From contig MEDY01000033.1 of the NCBI GenBank assembly GCA_001724265.1, positions 124,001 through 188,000 on the forward strand: a stretch of DNA of 64,000 nucleotides, read 5' to 3'. Shown here piece by piece: positions 1 to 15,000 of the stretch. This DNA comes from Rhizaria sp. SCN 62-66. Taxonomy: Eukaryota > Rhizaria, unplaced. The notes beneath the pieces were generated by a model. That model was given only the letters and a program-made list of their open reading frames with translations, ran no database searches and was not told where the DNA came from. Made by a program: the position numbers and the translations under genes. Within the stretch, counting starts at the first letter, position 1; the number at the start of each line of letters is the position of its first letter.

Positions 1-3000
1 CCGCCAACCTTTAACGGTGATCCGCAGCCGCCTTCCGCAGCAGCAGCATTGCCCTCCGCTGCCAGCGTCAGCACCGCCAGCAACCCGACCGCCGCTGCCG
101 CCGCCGCTGCATCCCTGGCCGCGTCAGTTGCTGCCGCCGCTGCGGCCCCTGCTCCTGCGACCCGCGCGGCGGCTTCTACGTACGGCTCGCGACTCTTTGG
201 CCCCGCACTCCTCAGCAGCAGCGCCAGCAGCAGCAGCAGTCGCAATGGCAACGTCCCAACCTCCCTGCTTTCACAATCGACGAGCTCCAGCAGCCTCGGC
301 GCGAGCGCGAGCTTCCCCTTCGGATCCGGCGCAAGCGCTGCTCCCGCGACGCGCGCCGCTGCCGTCGCCGCCGCCGCCGCCCCCATGAACCTGAACGGCA
401 ACAACAGCTTTACCAGCAACACGAGAGCTCGCGATGACACCGCCAGCGCCAGCGCGGGGCCCGTGACCGCGGCGAGTATCGCGGCCGCCGCCGCCGCCGC
501 CGCGAACGCCGCGCTCGACGGCGTGCGTCTGCAGGCCGTCATGAGCGACGCCGAGTACAACAACGCCGTCCGCAGCGGTGGCCCCGCAGATGGTCTCGAC
601 GCCGCAGGCGCGGGCACGCCCGGCGTGAAGCGCGGCCGCGGCCGGCCCAAGGGCTCGGGGAGCAAGAACAAAGCGGTGCTGGACGCTAGCAGCGGCGACG
701 GTGGTTTTGCTAACGCCCGCGCGCCGGCCGCGTTCGGGGCCGTCATCTCGGCTACACACAGCAACAGCAGCAGCAGCAGCGGCAGTCGCGGCGGCAGGGG
801 CAGGGGCCGCGGGCGCGGACGCGGGCGCGGCAGTGCAGTCAGCGGACGCGGCGGCCGCGGTGGGAGTCCTGCCGCGGTGCGCGGCAACGTAAGTGTCAAG
901 AACCTCAGTCTGACGACTGGCGCTGCAGGGGGCCAGAACAGCTCTGGTGGCTACAATGGTGATGACGGCGATGATGACGACGATGACTACTTTGCTAACT
1001 CCGGCAACAACAGCTTTGGCGGCTATGGCGCTGGCGACGACGGCGACGACAACGAGGACGATGACGACGACGACGGCTTTGCCTCGCTCTTTGCTCTCGG
1101 TCAGAAGTACAGCGGGGGCGCCGCGGCGGGCAACACTCCCGGCGCTGCCGCCGGCGACGCTGAAGACGACGACGCCGCCGCGATCGCGGAGTACCGTGCG
1201 TTCCTCCGCGCTCACGGCCCCGCCAAGCCCGCTCTTACCGCGTCTGCGCCCGCGCCGTCGGGTAGGCGAAGCGCGGCGGCCAGCCTGCGGAGCCCGCTCT
1301 CCGCCCCCGGCGGCAGCGCCTTGGGTGGCGGCTCGTTCGACGCCGACGACGAATATGTCGATGACGACGGCGACGACGCGGCTGTGGGTGCGGTGTTCGA
1401 CGCCGACGCGTCGATGAACTGGCGCAAGAAGTGCCGCCACAGCGTGCGGCGCGCGCCCATGCCATACACATTACACCGCGTGCTGCTCATCGCCGACGTG
1501 GCCATCTCGGCCGGGCAGCTGGTGTCGGCCGCGGCGCTACTGCTGCTGCTCATCCGCAGCGGCCCGCACGTCGAGGCCTTCTACGAGCGGCTTGCGCGGG
1601 TGCAAACGCGCCAGGGACTCGCCGCCGCCGCCGTGGGGAGCCGGCTGCTCGCGCTCAGTCTGCAGCGCACCGTCGTGCTGCTGAAGCCGGACAAGCAGGA
1701 GCGCGCGCGCCTCTTCGCCGCGGGCGCCGCGGGCGGCATGAGCACGGCGCTAGAGCACGCGCAAGAACTGGAGCTGCTCGCTGGACAGTTTCAGCAGCAC
1801 GTGCGACTGCTGCAGCAGCTGTTACTTACCCCGCTGCCGGCCATCCCGTGGACTGAGACGCCAGCGTTGCAGTCACAGACACAGGCACAGGTGCAGCAGT
1901 CGCCGAGTGTGAAGGTCGAGCTGTTAAGCTTTGACGGCAGCAGCAACACCAGCAGCAGCAATAGTGTGAGCGCGAACGCCATCTCGAGCTTCGATGCCCA
2001 CGGCAGCGACATTGACAGTGACAGTGCTACCTCTTGCCGCACTGCTGATGCGTACTGCGGCGCCAGCCCCGTGAGCGGTGTGGGCGCGTTTGTGCCCAGT
2101 CTGGCGAGCCACCCGGTCACAGAGCACCCCGAGGACGCGCTGCCCGCGCGCCGCGGCGCCCCCGCGCAGCACGACACCAAGATGGCCGTTGTCACGGCGC
2201 TGCTGCTCGCGCGCGCCGCGCCCGTCCCCGCCGCGCTGCTCTACTTAGCCAACTCAAGCATTGCTGACGATAACCCAAACATCGACAATGCCAAGTCAAC
2301 GTCTCGCTTTCGTGGCGGTGCGCTAGTGCGCTTTCCGTACTCCGCGCCGCCCAGCAGCAGCGTCGTCCCGTTTCCGTGGCTGGCCTGCCGCGGCCTTTCA
2401 TTCCACCCATCGCAGTTTAAGGGCCTGGCCGTGATCTCCGCACCGCGCTCCCTCTCCGACGACCCGTTCCTGCCGTACATGTACTACCAGCCGACGTACC
2501 CGCGCCTCGCGCCGCGCCTCGCGCTCCCGCCCACGGTCCCGTTGCTCACGGTCACCGCGCCCGCGCTCGCCGCGAACATCACCGCGGCCGTTGCGCTGGT
2601 CAACGCGTACGCCGCAGCCGTCGCAGCCGAGCCCGGTGGCGCGGGACTGTGGAAAACGACGCGCGCGGGCATCAACCTGCTCGAGTGGTGCTCGCTGGGT
2701 GGCCGCGCGCGCGCGCTGGCGCTGTACGCGCAGGCCAACGCGAGCCTGGCCAAGGCCGGGCACTCGAGCATCGGCGGCCAGCTCACGGGCGCCGTCGCGG
2801 GGGCCATGAAGGGCCACTTGACGCTTGTGATGGCGCAGACGCTGTCCACCGCGGCGAGCGTGCTGGGCGACTCGAGCTCCACGCAGCGCTTGCTGTCGTA
2901 CCCCAACCTCTACAGCGTCGATGGCGGCGACAGCAACGCGAGCGCGAATGCGAGTGTGGGCAGCAACGGCGACGGGGTCGAGCGGCCGCCGTGGGCGCTG

Positions 3001-6000
3001 ACACTGTCTGCGCTGCGCAGCTTCCACGCGACGCTGGCCGCGACCGACGGACTGGCGCTCGTCACTCGCGCGACCGTGGGCGGCAGCACCGCGGGGGCCG
3101 AGGCCGTGGCGGCCGCGGCGTCGGCGGCCGCGCTGGTGGAGGAGGCGCGACAGGCCCGCTACGCGCCTAGTGTGACCAACGGCAGCGACTCCGTGACCAA
3201 CAGTGACGCCGGTGTGAGCAGCAGTAGCAGCAACAACAACTCGTTTGCTGAGTTTGTGAACACCAACAACAAGCCGGCGAGTGACAGCGCTGAGAGCGCT
3301 GCGAGTGTGCGAGCGACTGCAGCGGCCGCAATGGCTGCTGGCAGCGTGACAGGAGGAGTCTCCTTCAAGACTGTCGGCAAAGGCTGTGTTGAGGACCCAA
3401 CGGGGCTTGAAGCGCAGTTTGCCAGTGACGACGACAGCAACACGGACACGGACAGCGACTGCGAGAGCAACGACGAATCCGACTCTATTTTCCCAACAAC
3501 TGTTGACCTCAACGAAACCAACAGTAGTCGCACCAGCAGCAGCAGCAGCGATGCCTCAGGAACTAGACGCCCTGCCGCACCTGCTGCGAGTGCCGCCGCC
3601 GCCTACACGCCAGTGTGCCCGGCCCCACCCCCGTTCCCGCCGAGCCAGGAGCCTCTGTGGGCGCACATCACGCAGTGGTCACCGGCGCCGCTCGCGGAGC
3701 TCTGGCTGCGGCGGCGCGCGCTGGTGGCGGCCGAGGTGGACCGCATGCGCGAGACGCGCTCGCGCCACGCGCGCTGGGCGCTCTTCACGCGGCGCCGCCA
3801 GACGGCCACGGCCGCCCTCAAGGCCGCCGCGGAGGCCGCCGCGGCCGAGGCCACCGAGGCTGCGGACGAGCTCAAGCGCGCCAAGGAGGAGCAGCGGCAC
3901 GCGCTCGCCGAGTACGGCCTCGTGTCAGACAGCACGAGCGACAGCACGGGCGTCGTGGCCAAGGCCAAGCGGGCCGCCGCCGCGGCGGGCACCAAGGCGG
4001 ACAGGGCGGGCAACAAGAGCGCGACGCTCGCGACGGCTGCGGCGGTCGCGGCCAGTGCGTTTGTCGCCGCTGTCAAGGCGTACCGTGAGGCCGCGGTGAT
4101 GCCCCTGCCAGTCAGCGTGCACGCGCGCACGCTTGCAACGAGCAATGGCTTTGCGAACAGTCGCACTGCGGGGTCAAAGTCGGACTGCGGCCTAGCTTCT
4201 GCCGCGCTCGAATTCGACAACGCGCCGTTGACTGGCGGCCGGTACAATCTCTACGGATACTGGGTGCCGAACGACGACGACGCTCTTGTTAACGGCTCTC
4301 ACAGCAGCAGTAGCTCCAGTTCGAGCTCGAGTTCGAGCTCGAACGCGACTGCTTTAGTTGATACCGCTCATACTTCGAGCAACAACGCGCTGAGCGCCGC
4401 GCTCGCCGCGGGCGACGCCCTGACCGACGCGCGCTACGCGGCGTCGCTGCGCATGTCGACCGACTGGCTGGCCGCCGACGCGGCCGTGGCGGCCCCCGCG
4501 TCCATCTCGGCCGTCGCGCGCTCGCCTTACGCCATGGGCGGCGTGCTGCAGGCCGCGGCGCAGCTTGCAGGCGTGTGGCTGCGCTGGCGGCGCCAGGCCG
4601 TGCCGAGCGTGACCGCAGACTCGGTGGCAAGGTTCAACTGCACCGGCGCCACGCAGGCCGCGGCCGCGGCGGCTGCGGCGGCCGCGGCGGCGGGTGGCGA
4701 GGTCGACCCCGGGCTGGTCGCGGAGGCCGAGGCGGAGAGTGCGGTTACGATGGCGACCGCTGGCGTGTGGGGACACGGCGCGCTGTCAGCACACGCACTT
4801 GATGCGTGCGCTTATCAAGGCCACTCAAGCGTTGACGATGTCGACGACTCCCATGACGGCAGCGACTGCAATAAACATGGTCATCAAGCGTCGCACGACT
4901 GCGGCTGCCTGTGCCCGACGCACGCCACCGCTGCGGTCGCCTCAGCCGCCCCCGCGCACTCACACTGCCGCCAAGCGCACTGCCGGCTGCACGCGCACCT
5001 GCTGCCGCACCTGCGCCGCCACGCGCCGCTGGCGCTGCTGGCGCCGCCGCCGTCGTACCCGGCGCTCTGGTCCACCGCCGTCGGCGGCAAGCTGGGGTCG
5101 TACCTCAACGCCGAGCTCGCGCAACTCGCGTTTAAGTACAAGACTCGCAACAACGGCAACGTTCAGGCGAACGCGTCGAGCGCGAGTGTTGGTGCAAGCG
5201 CCGATGCACGTGCGGATGGCGGAGTCGCGAGCCTTCTTGGCGGTGCTGCAGCGTCCTCCAGTGACAACAGCAGCTACCCTCTCCCTAACGTGCCCCCAGT
5301 TCCCCTTCCGACGCCGCTCTCGCTGGAGCTGCTCGAGGAGGCTCTCGCGGGCGCGCTGGCCACGGTCCCGCCGCGCTCGCTCGCCGCCGTGACCGTGGGC
5401 AACGGCGCCGGCGGGGCCGACGCCGGGCTCGGGGAGGCGCTGTGCCAGGCGAGGGACTTGTGGCGCAGAGTCAGGCGGAACCAAAGTCGGGCCGCGTCCG
5501 CGACAGCCGCGGAGTCAATGCGTGACACCAGCGACGATGGTGATGACGAGACTGAGTCTTACCGTGCAAGCGGTATGAGTTTGAACTCCGAACGCATGAG
5601 CAAGACCCGGAGTAAGCGTGGGCGCAAGAGTCTAGACAGCGGCGTTGCGTGGCACCCGCGAGTTGCGCTTGTAATTCGCGCCATTGCGACAATCTGCGCG
5701 CGTGTGGACGCGGTCGCGAAGCTCTGCGATGCTGTCGTGAAATCCGAGTCTGCGGCTGAGATCAGCTATCAAGCGTGCGGTGGAGAGTGCAATTCCAACA
5801 GCCGCGCTCACAGTTGTGATCACGATCGTACCCACACTCGTTCTCCCTCCGGCTCATCAAACGGTCTTGTCACTGCTGAGTCTGCTCTTGCGTCAATGTA
5901 CCTGTGCGATAGTGATGTCGAAAACGGGAGTTGCAACTATACCAGTGATCGTGATGTGTCGACGAATGATGGGAACAACAATGGATTTGCAATGGCGTTT

Positions 6001-9000
6001 TCATTTCCTTATCCGTTGCATCCACCTTCTCCTGTCCACTCATACTTGCGCTTGCCTCACGTTTGGATCGCTGCCGCAGCGCATACGCTTCACTCAGCGC
6101 GCGTACAATCACTGCAGCTCGCGCATGCGCTCTCCAAGAACACGAGCGAAGTGATCCAGAACAGGGCAAGTACATTTGTCGGATCGTGGCTTGATACGCA
6201 GCAGACTTCAATTACGCGCACTGGTTCTTCGCCATGCGGCCTAGCATTGAAAGACATTGCTGTTGTGAGCCCTGAAGTTGGTGCCGCGCGGCGAATCGCG
6301 CTGCTGCGTTCCTCCGTGTTTGCCGTTGGCTACGGCAACAACGCATGCTTTTGTGGTGCTGGTGACAAGATGAAGCGTGAGGTGCAGAAGCTACAACACG
6401 AGCTGCAACAACTGCAGCAACAGCTGAAGGAATGCCGCTGCACATTATACTGCAAATGTGGTGCTGTTGAGTGTCAGTGCTTCTACAGTTGCAAATGCCC
6501 TGTTGCAAAATCACCTCGCGCAGTGCAACAACAGTTGCTGCTTCAGCAGCACAAGCAAAAGCTGCGGGAGCTGTTGCGCGAGTCGAAGTGTCATGCTGCA
6601 CTCTGCAAGCGCCGCAGTCGTTGGGGCGCGAGCGACGAGTACGGCTACGTCATGGCTGCTGAGTCGGCGTATCTGAGCGCCACGGTCACTTCTGCGCCCA
6701 CAGCCGCCGACGGCGACGACGATGACGAAGAAGGTGGCAAGCGCAAACACGCGGCTGCGCGCAAGATCAACAAGAAGACGTTGATGAAGAACGCGCCGCC
6801 TCTCCGTGGCGCGAACAGTGCGACCAAGACAGCCGCTGCTTTGGCTGCGGCTACAGGTGGGGAGGCTGGCGACAATGACGGCGACGACAACGAAGACGAC
6901 GGCGACGATGACGATGCTGATGAACAAGAAGACGATGAGGAAGAGGACGACGATGACAATGACGAAGACGGTGGAAATGTCGACACGCCTCGCCGTCGGC
7001 GCGTCCGGACACCCGCTGGCAACACACCCGCCCCTGCGTCTGCCTCCGCGATATCGTCCGCCGCCGCGACTGGCGCCGGCGATGGGCTCGGGTTGAGTGG
7101 CAGTCGTGGAAACGCTAAGCCGGAGCCGATGCAGCGCCCTGACTTCCTGGCGCCGGCGCACTACTCGCTGCCGCTGCTCCCGAGTCCGCTGTGGACGGCG
7201 CCGTCGCCGGCAGCGCTGTCGTGGCTGTCTCTACGGCTGCGCGCGCTGCTGGCGCCGCTGCTGCTCGACATTGCGGACGACGACGACAGCGACAGCGATT
7301 ATGACTGTGATGACAATGACAACGAGGACAACTCCTTTGGTGAGCACGCGCATACCGCACAGCCCCAGAGTGCGATCGCGTTCTTGCCCCCGCATCCGAC
7401 CGATGTCGACGTCGTTCACGGCTGCACTCTGATGCCGCTGCGCCGTGCCACGCGGTATTTGCTCTCTTGCCCGTCGCTGCGCTCAGCCGACGCGGCCGCT
7501 GCAGTCGTGCTGCGTTCCGCTCTCGCCGTTGCTGGTCAGACCTGTCCTGTTGCTGACGCTGCGTCAAGCGCGAACGGTGCCCACAGCAGTGACGTCGCCG
7601 GCAGTGACGCCAATCAAGGTGAGAATTGCGCCGCTACTGCTCCGGCCTGGCTGCTTGCTCAAGAGACACCTCAAGCCGCTGCAGCTGCAGCTGCACGCCG
7701 CCGTGCGCGCCTAATGAAACAAATCGCCTCTGCACGTTCCCGTGGCGGCCGGAAGTTAAGCCGCACTTTGGTGACGCAACTGTTTTCTCTTGAAGCATTG
7801 CCTGCGTCACCGCGCTTCCACTTCCCCATGCCGTATGTCCACTCTGCTTTGTTCCTTTCGCTGCCGCAGCTGCCTGGGCTGAAGCCCGACCATGTCCCGC
7901 CCCCTCTCACTCTTGCAGCTACGAACAAGCCCTCATCCGCCTCTACTGGTGGGTTCAGCACCGGCTTTGCGTGGGACTCGCTCGTTCTACGCGTCACCGC
8001 GTTGCCGCTGCCGGTCCAGCCCTCGTTGCTGCAGCCGTCGCCGCTGCGGCCGGCCCCCGTGCGCGCGTTGACCCGGCTCATGGGGCCCGTCGACGACACG
8101 GGCGTGCCCGCGGTGTGGAACCAGGACGACGACGACCTGGACGGTGGCGACGACGACGGCGGTGACGACGAGAACGACGATGACGATGGCTACACGGCAA
8201 GCAAAGACGCTACCAAGACGGGGCGCGACGCAGCAGCCAACGGCGGCGTCAGCGGGCGCGGCGCCGCGTGGCTGTCCGGCGTCGGCGGCGCGGGCGATGG
8301 CATTGTGCCCGTTGCCGACACGGTGTACAAGAGCGCGATCGCGCTGCATAGAAAGCTCGTGCGCGACGGCTTGTTGTCAGATGAGACGCATGTGGCCATG
8401 TGGGGCTCGTCTTTAAATCCCGACAACAACGCGGACAGCGATAATGAGGACGAAGACGAGGACGGTGAGGACGCAGGCAAGACTGCTGACCGCGACTCGG
8501 ACGTGCGTCGTCCTCTGCACACTCTTTCCTCTGTTGCCACCGCGCCCTTGCTCGCGCTCTACAGCGTCACTGCACCGATCATCGCCAACACTGGCGCGTT
8601 CTACATCCCCGGCCGCGCCGGTGCAGGCCCGCCCGCGTGCCGCGCGCCGCCTCAGTCGCCAGCGCTCACGGCTACGCTTGCGCTGACGCTGCTCGCGCGC
8701 GGGTGCGTGGCTGCCGGCGCGGCGGCGCGGGCGCTGATGGCGCTCCAGCTGCGCGCGGTGGCGGCGCTCGCGGTCGTGCGCGAGTGGGAGCAGGAGGGCT
8801 GGCCGGTGACAATGACGAAAAACTGCGACGGGAGCAACGGCAATGTGAATCAGGGTGTCTACGTTGGCGACATCACTCCTCTTAATACCGACAACACGAA
8901 GAGCAAGTCAACTGCTGATGCTTTTTTGCCTCACAATGTTGGCGCTGTTAGCATTGTTAGGCCTCTTGGTCAACCCCACGAGGCATTGTTCGCAGTTCAA

Positions 9001-12000
9001 TCCCGCAGCGACGGGGAGTCGTCGCAGGTGACGGTCACGCCGTCTGTCACTCTGACTGCAACGCTTTCACTCCTTGCAGCGGTGCGTGCACAGAAGGACA
9101 TGATTCTGCAGTCGCGTATCTGGCGCATGCCTGATCCCAGCGCTTTCACGCCAAACACCAACGTTGCTGACAAATGTGACTCTGACCGCTCGCTGTCTAG
9201 TGAAAGTGGTGGGAACGCGTCTGCTGGTTGCGATGCTTCGAATGCAAACACGGGCGATAATGGTGTAATTGCGCACGCAGACCCAGACTATTCGTTTTTC
9301 ACTAACCCGACATTTGCCAACAACCCCCTTGTCTACACGTTCATCTCGGACTCGAACACCGCCGCAGACACTGCGAACGATGCGTTGAATCCCAATGCCA
9401 CCGTCACGGACCGCTACGCTCCGTTCGGCCCCGGAATTGCGCCCACCGCGGCCTACACTGCCGCCGCCGCGCACGAGTCCGTGATGCGCGCCGGTCGTGC
9501 GCTACTGTTGCACAGGCTCACGCTGCTGGTCGCGATCGAGAAGGACTGTCTGTGGGCGCTGGAGGCCGAGGCTGCGGCGGCCAAGCTGTCGGTCGCGCTC
9601 GCGGCTGAAGTTGAGGCTGCTGTCGCCGAGGAGCAACAGCAAGAACAAGTGCACAAGGTTCAAACTGAAGTGTCGGAGTCGAGTGCATCTGCGAGCGCAT
9701 CTGCAGTAAATGCATCATCAGGCGACAGTAGTGCTGCCCAAAAGGTAACAGTGATGAGCTTGATCAATGCAGTGGTGCCGAAGAATATGCGTTCCTCATC
9801 ACCTTCGTTGCTTTCATGGTCCGACGAGGACGATGGTGAGTACATGAGTGCTCCCTACGCCGGGGTACTTACTCGGATGTTCCGCCGCGTCTACCTGCCC
9901 TTTTCCCTAGTCACGCCAGGCGTGCCCACAGTCACTCCGTTGCTCGGTTTCGACAGTGGCGACAGTGGCTATTCATCGTCACGGGCAATGCGAACTCATA
10001 CTGTTGCGCGTGTGTGGCGGCGCCTGCCTGTCGGATTGCTTCCGTATGTCGCTCCTCTTCCGCATGCACTTGCTACTGCGCTTGCGAGCTTTCAGTCGGC
10101 ACAGCGCCATGATGGCACAACTGCACATGTGTCTGCCTTTTCATCGAAGCCGTACTTGGCCGCGCGCCGGCTGCGTGTTCTCAGCACTCTCGCGTGGGCG
10201 CGCCAAGTCCCCTCGCCAGCGCCTACTTTGCAGTCACTTGCAAACGGCAACGCGAGCCCTCGTCCAAGCACACAGTCGCAGTGGCTCGGCCCGTCGTCCC
10301 CTCTTGTGACTGGGGAGTCCGCAGTGTCCCTGTGTCTGCATCTGTCGCCGCGCGTTTGGGACGCGCAGGCTCTGCATTTGCTCTTGCCCACGGTTACCCC
10401 GCGCGACAACAACGCGGCAAATCCTGACACTGATACAGTCGTCGTTGGCTCTGCCGAGCCCGTCCTCAGCCCGAGCGACCGTGACGCTGCCGCAGCGGTG
10501 CGTACGTGCCGCGATCTGCTCACCGAGCGCCCCACTGCGCTGCTAAAGCGAGTGCTCTTTGCAGACGGCCTTCAGTTTGCCTGGCAGGCACTCGCGGCAT
10601 CCAACGCTGACTTGCCGCAGAACGCGCCTTTTTTTGCCCCCGCATCTGCGCCTGTACCCGCGGACTGGCGTCCCGAGCCGTGTAAGTGGTCCGACCCCTT
10701 AGCCGGTGCGCCCACCATGGCCGCCGCCGCAGCTAGCGCGCGACGCGACCTCTATATGACGCAGGCGCGGTGGGCGCTGGAACGCGTCGCGCTTGAGACC
10801 GCGTATCTGCGCGCAGTCGCGGCGTCGGCGACGGTCGGCAGCGGTGCGGGCACTATTGGTGCCGGCGCCGCCGTCACTGTGGGCTCCGGCGTGGGCACCG
10901 CAGGCGGGGGCGCTGGGCTCTGGGGTGATATTGTTGAGGCGATGCTCGCGTTAATGCAGATGATGGGGAGCGCAAGCGAAATTAACTCTAGTGTGGATAG
11001 TATTGTTCCTTCGGTGTCTTATGACGATATGAACGAACTCAGCAGTCAGCCGACGCTGATGTCTCTGCCGTACTTGCTCACGTCACCTCACGGCGCGACA
11101 TTATCGCAGCAGCACCGCGAGTCTCTTGTCGCCGCTGCAATTTCACACTTCTTGGGGACTGCTGAAGTTGCGCTCGTGGGTACAGCCGTCAACTTAACTA
11201 CTCCGCGCCACAGTATTGCGAGCAATGGCGACGGCACCAGGTTTACACGCAATGGAAGTAATTACTTGTCGAATCTCTCTGAGTTTATGACATCAGCGAC
11301 TGGAGCACTGGGTCCAGAGGCTTTGCGTGCATTGTCGGCTATTGAGGTGAATCCACTATGCCGACCGTTTACTGACCGAGACGATGGTATCGCTCATGAC
11401 CACTACGGTCAAAGGGACACATCCGCGCTTTCCGTTGAAAACGTCACTTGTGCGCTCACGACCGCCGGACTCTGGCTCTGTCGGGGCAGTTGCGGTGACG
11501 GCAACGACAGCGAGAGCAACACGAGTGCCAGTGGCACATCAGCGAAGTCCAGTGCGGCCGCTGTTGCCACTAGTGGCGCATGCTCAGTATTCTCGGCGAG
11601 TTTTGCTGTGTATAACCCGTTGTCATGGGCTCCGGCAGCAGCATTGCTCGTGCAGCTGCCTGTGCTTTCGAAAACACGCACAACGCGCGCCTCTGTCTCG
11701 CTCGAGAGCACTGCAGCTAGCCACGGGTTTGTCCCCCTTGTCATCCCTGCTACGCGTACCTCCGCCACTGTCTGGTGGCCGCCGCTGCCGCCCGCGGTGA
11801 CAGGCGTAGAAGATGGTGCCAAACGCACTGGAAGTGATGCGTTTGTGCACAACCGTGCTAGCAGTGCTCAGATCACCGCGATTGTTGCCGCTGCCGCCGA
11901 CCTCTATCTTTCTCCTGCAACGCAGAGCAGCCATCTCAGTGGCTCCGTTACACTGAGTCAGATTGTACGGTCACCACTGCACTCAGCATGGCTCCGCCGT

Positions 12001-15000
12001 TTGCTGATGCCGCTACTTGGATCACAACTTGCACTTCAGTCAGCCCATGAAGTTTTGCGTGGCAGTGAAAGCAACTTTGCCGACGACGACGGCGGCATCC
12101 CTCAGCAAGCCGATGCCAACGCCCTGGCTGTTCATGCTCACAGTGAGACTAGTCTGATCCGTTCTCGTCGTCCTTTGCTGCTGCTAGGCCCTGGCACTGC
12201 TGCCGCTGCTGCTGGTGGCGCCGCGTGTGGAGCTCCCGGTGCGCTTGCTCTGTCGGTGACCGAGGCACTGGTGTTCACTGCGTCGTCGCTGCGCCCCACC
12301 ACGCCTACTGTCGCGCTTGCCCTCCGCGGCTCAGAGGCGGCTGAAGAGACCGAGGAACAGAAGGAACCATTGGTTACTGTGGCGACTGAGGCCATCCCAG
12401 TCCCGTTGACGTTTGACTGGGAAACGCGCATCTGCGGCCGCGATGAAGCACGCATCAAGATCAAGAGCGACACAAAGACTGCGCGGTTGAGGCGTGCGCG
12501 AAAGCTTGAGTTAATGGGGCATGTTGAGAGGACGGATATTTTTCCTCTTCAACCGTTTCAATGTGCATACTCAAAAACAATGATCGCACGCGCGCTCAAA
12601 AACTACCGTATGCTCAAAGACACGTCAGCGGACACGTCAACTGGCAGCAGTGGACATGGCGGTAGTGTAGGGCTGTTGATTATCCCACCTCGCCCTCAAG
12701 CGTTGCTCACGGTTGTTGGTGCTGGGCTTGGAATGCCTTCTCTCGTCAGCAACGACTCGGAGTTGGCGCTTTACACGCTTGCCACTGATGACACAACAGC
12801 AACGACGACCACGGGAGCCCGGCGCTCTCGTGCCAATGCGCACAGTAAAGCGATTGTGGCAGAGTCACGCGCCGCGTACGCGCGCCGTAGCTTCGGTCTC
12901 CTTTCCGCTGCGTGTGCCACTGTGTTTGCGCCTGAAAGCGCCGCAGCGCTAGTTGACGTACTCGTGCGCGCAGTGACTGTGGCGGCTGTGCAGGGTGCTG
13001 TGGCGCCTGCAGTTGCGACGGCACCGGTTGCTGCGCTGCCCGCAACGACGCTCTCACGCGCCAAGCTCCGTCGCATCTCTGCCGCACCTGCTGCGACAGC
13101 GATCACTGCTGGGGCCGTAGTTAAGGTAAACACGTCGAGTGTGGATGCGGCAGCATCTGCGGCGCGATCTTACGATGATGGCAAGAGTGACAATCTGCGC
13201 GATGTGATGCTTGAGCTTGTTGGAGACGCGATGGCGCAGCACGACGACACGTCCGCTGCGAGTAGCGGGTTACACCTACTATCAAGCTTGCTGCAGGTTG
13301 GCCACACTACCGCTGTATCTGCCACTGTAACGCGTGATAACCTCTCGCACACGTCGAGCATCGTAATCGACCACTGGCGACAGCAACGGCAACATCTCGG
13401 GAGTGAAACGGCACTGCGCAAATCATCGCAAGACCGACTTCCCAATGATGTTGCCGCCGCTGCCCGTTTGGACGCAGATGCTTTACTCACGGTCACACGG
13501 ATGCCTCCACTACCTTTCTGGCTGCAAGGCCCTCCGAAGCTATCCACGGCAGTCACGACATCAGCAACCGCTGCCAGCATGCAGACTGCATTGAAAGGTG
13601 AGACTGAAATTGTTGCGTTTCGGCAGTGGGTCCGTTCTCAACTGCACACAATCTCTTTTCCGCAGCCGCTGCTCACGCGCTCCAACGCCATCACAGCGCA
13701 CTGCTCCCTCGCCCCCTCGCAGCGCTCGTGGCAGGCCGTGCGCCTGCTCCCCTGGCTGGTGACCTGGCACGCGCCGAACCCCATCGTCACCGCCCCTCTG
13801 CTCCTGCTCCCCTACGCGCTGCGCACCGACGTCCACCTCGCCAGCGCGCTCGTGCGCTCCGCGGCGGCCCTCGCGCTTACCGTCGCCACCGGCGCCGCGG
13901 GCTCCGGCGCGCGCGCTGCTGTGGGACTGGACAGCGATCTGCGGTCGTTCCTGAAGCGCACGTTCGAGGAGAGAAAGTGGCTTGCCGCCAGGAAGAGCAA
14001 GGCTGCCGCGCTCGCTGCCGCCGGTACGCCCGTGCTTGGACGGCCTGCCGGCAGCAGCAGTCAGCTGAACGCGGCGATTGACGCGTCAGAAGCTGTTGTG
14101 CTGTGGCGGAGGCTCGCCAAGGACGCTCTGCTTGATCTCATGTCTGTGACTGCAGGCATGGTCGCGTTCAGCTTTGCGTGCCCGAGCTTGAAGCCGTCGA
14201 CTACACAGGTTGAATCTAGGCGCACGAAGCTTGCGCGCAAGAAAGCTGCCAAGGCTGCCTGGCTCGCGAGCCCGAGGGGCAACAACAGCAACAACAGTAA
14301 CAGTAGCAATAACAGCTTTGCCAATATCGACGAGGATGTGCTCAATGATGTGAACATCAACAGTGATGGCGATGATGGCGGAGACGACTATGCAGACGGT
14401 GAGGATGGCGCTGAGGGTGGCCAGTCAAACTTCCGCCAAGCCATTTCTGCACAGCAATTGCGTGACTTGGCACAGTACCTTACCGACACGGTGATCCCGC
14501 CCCCGCGTGAGGGTCGTGAAGACGTTGTTTTGACAGAAAAACGTGCTGCTACAAAGTATTTGGACGCTTATCGTGAGGCGTACGCCCGCGAGATGGCGCA
14601 GAAACATGGCAAGTCGGGAATTATTGCGTGTTACTTGCTGGGAGTACATTTCATGCATGAAACATTACGTGTTCGCGAAATGAAAAATATCACCACGGAT
14701 CGAGCGTTCATGCTCAAGCGGCGCGTGATGGCGCCTGCGAATGAGAATCTGCCTCTTAACGGCCGTGCGTGCCCCCCATATACGGTTATCGTGACAGACC
14801 CTGTCAAAACCGTTGCGGCAATGACAGTGCTTATCCGCAAATCGAAGATGTATTATGCTGAAATTGCTCTGCAGCGCGACTTTACGATGCAGCAGAGGCT
14901 GCCTCAGCATCTGCGGCTGGCACGTCAGCATCTCTTGCATACGTACTTGAGCAAAGTCATGAGTGCCAATGCAAACGCGGCTGCGGTTATGGCTGTCAAG

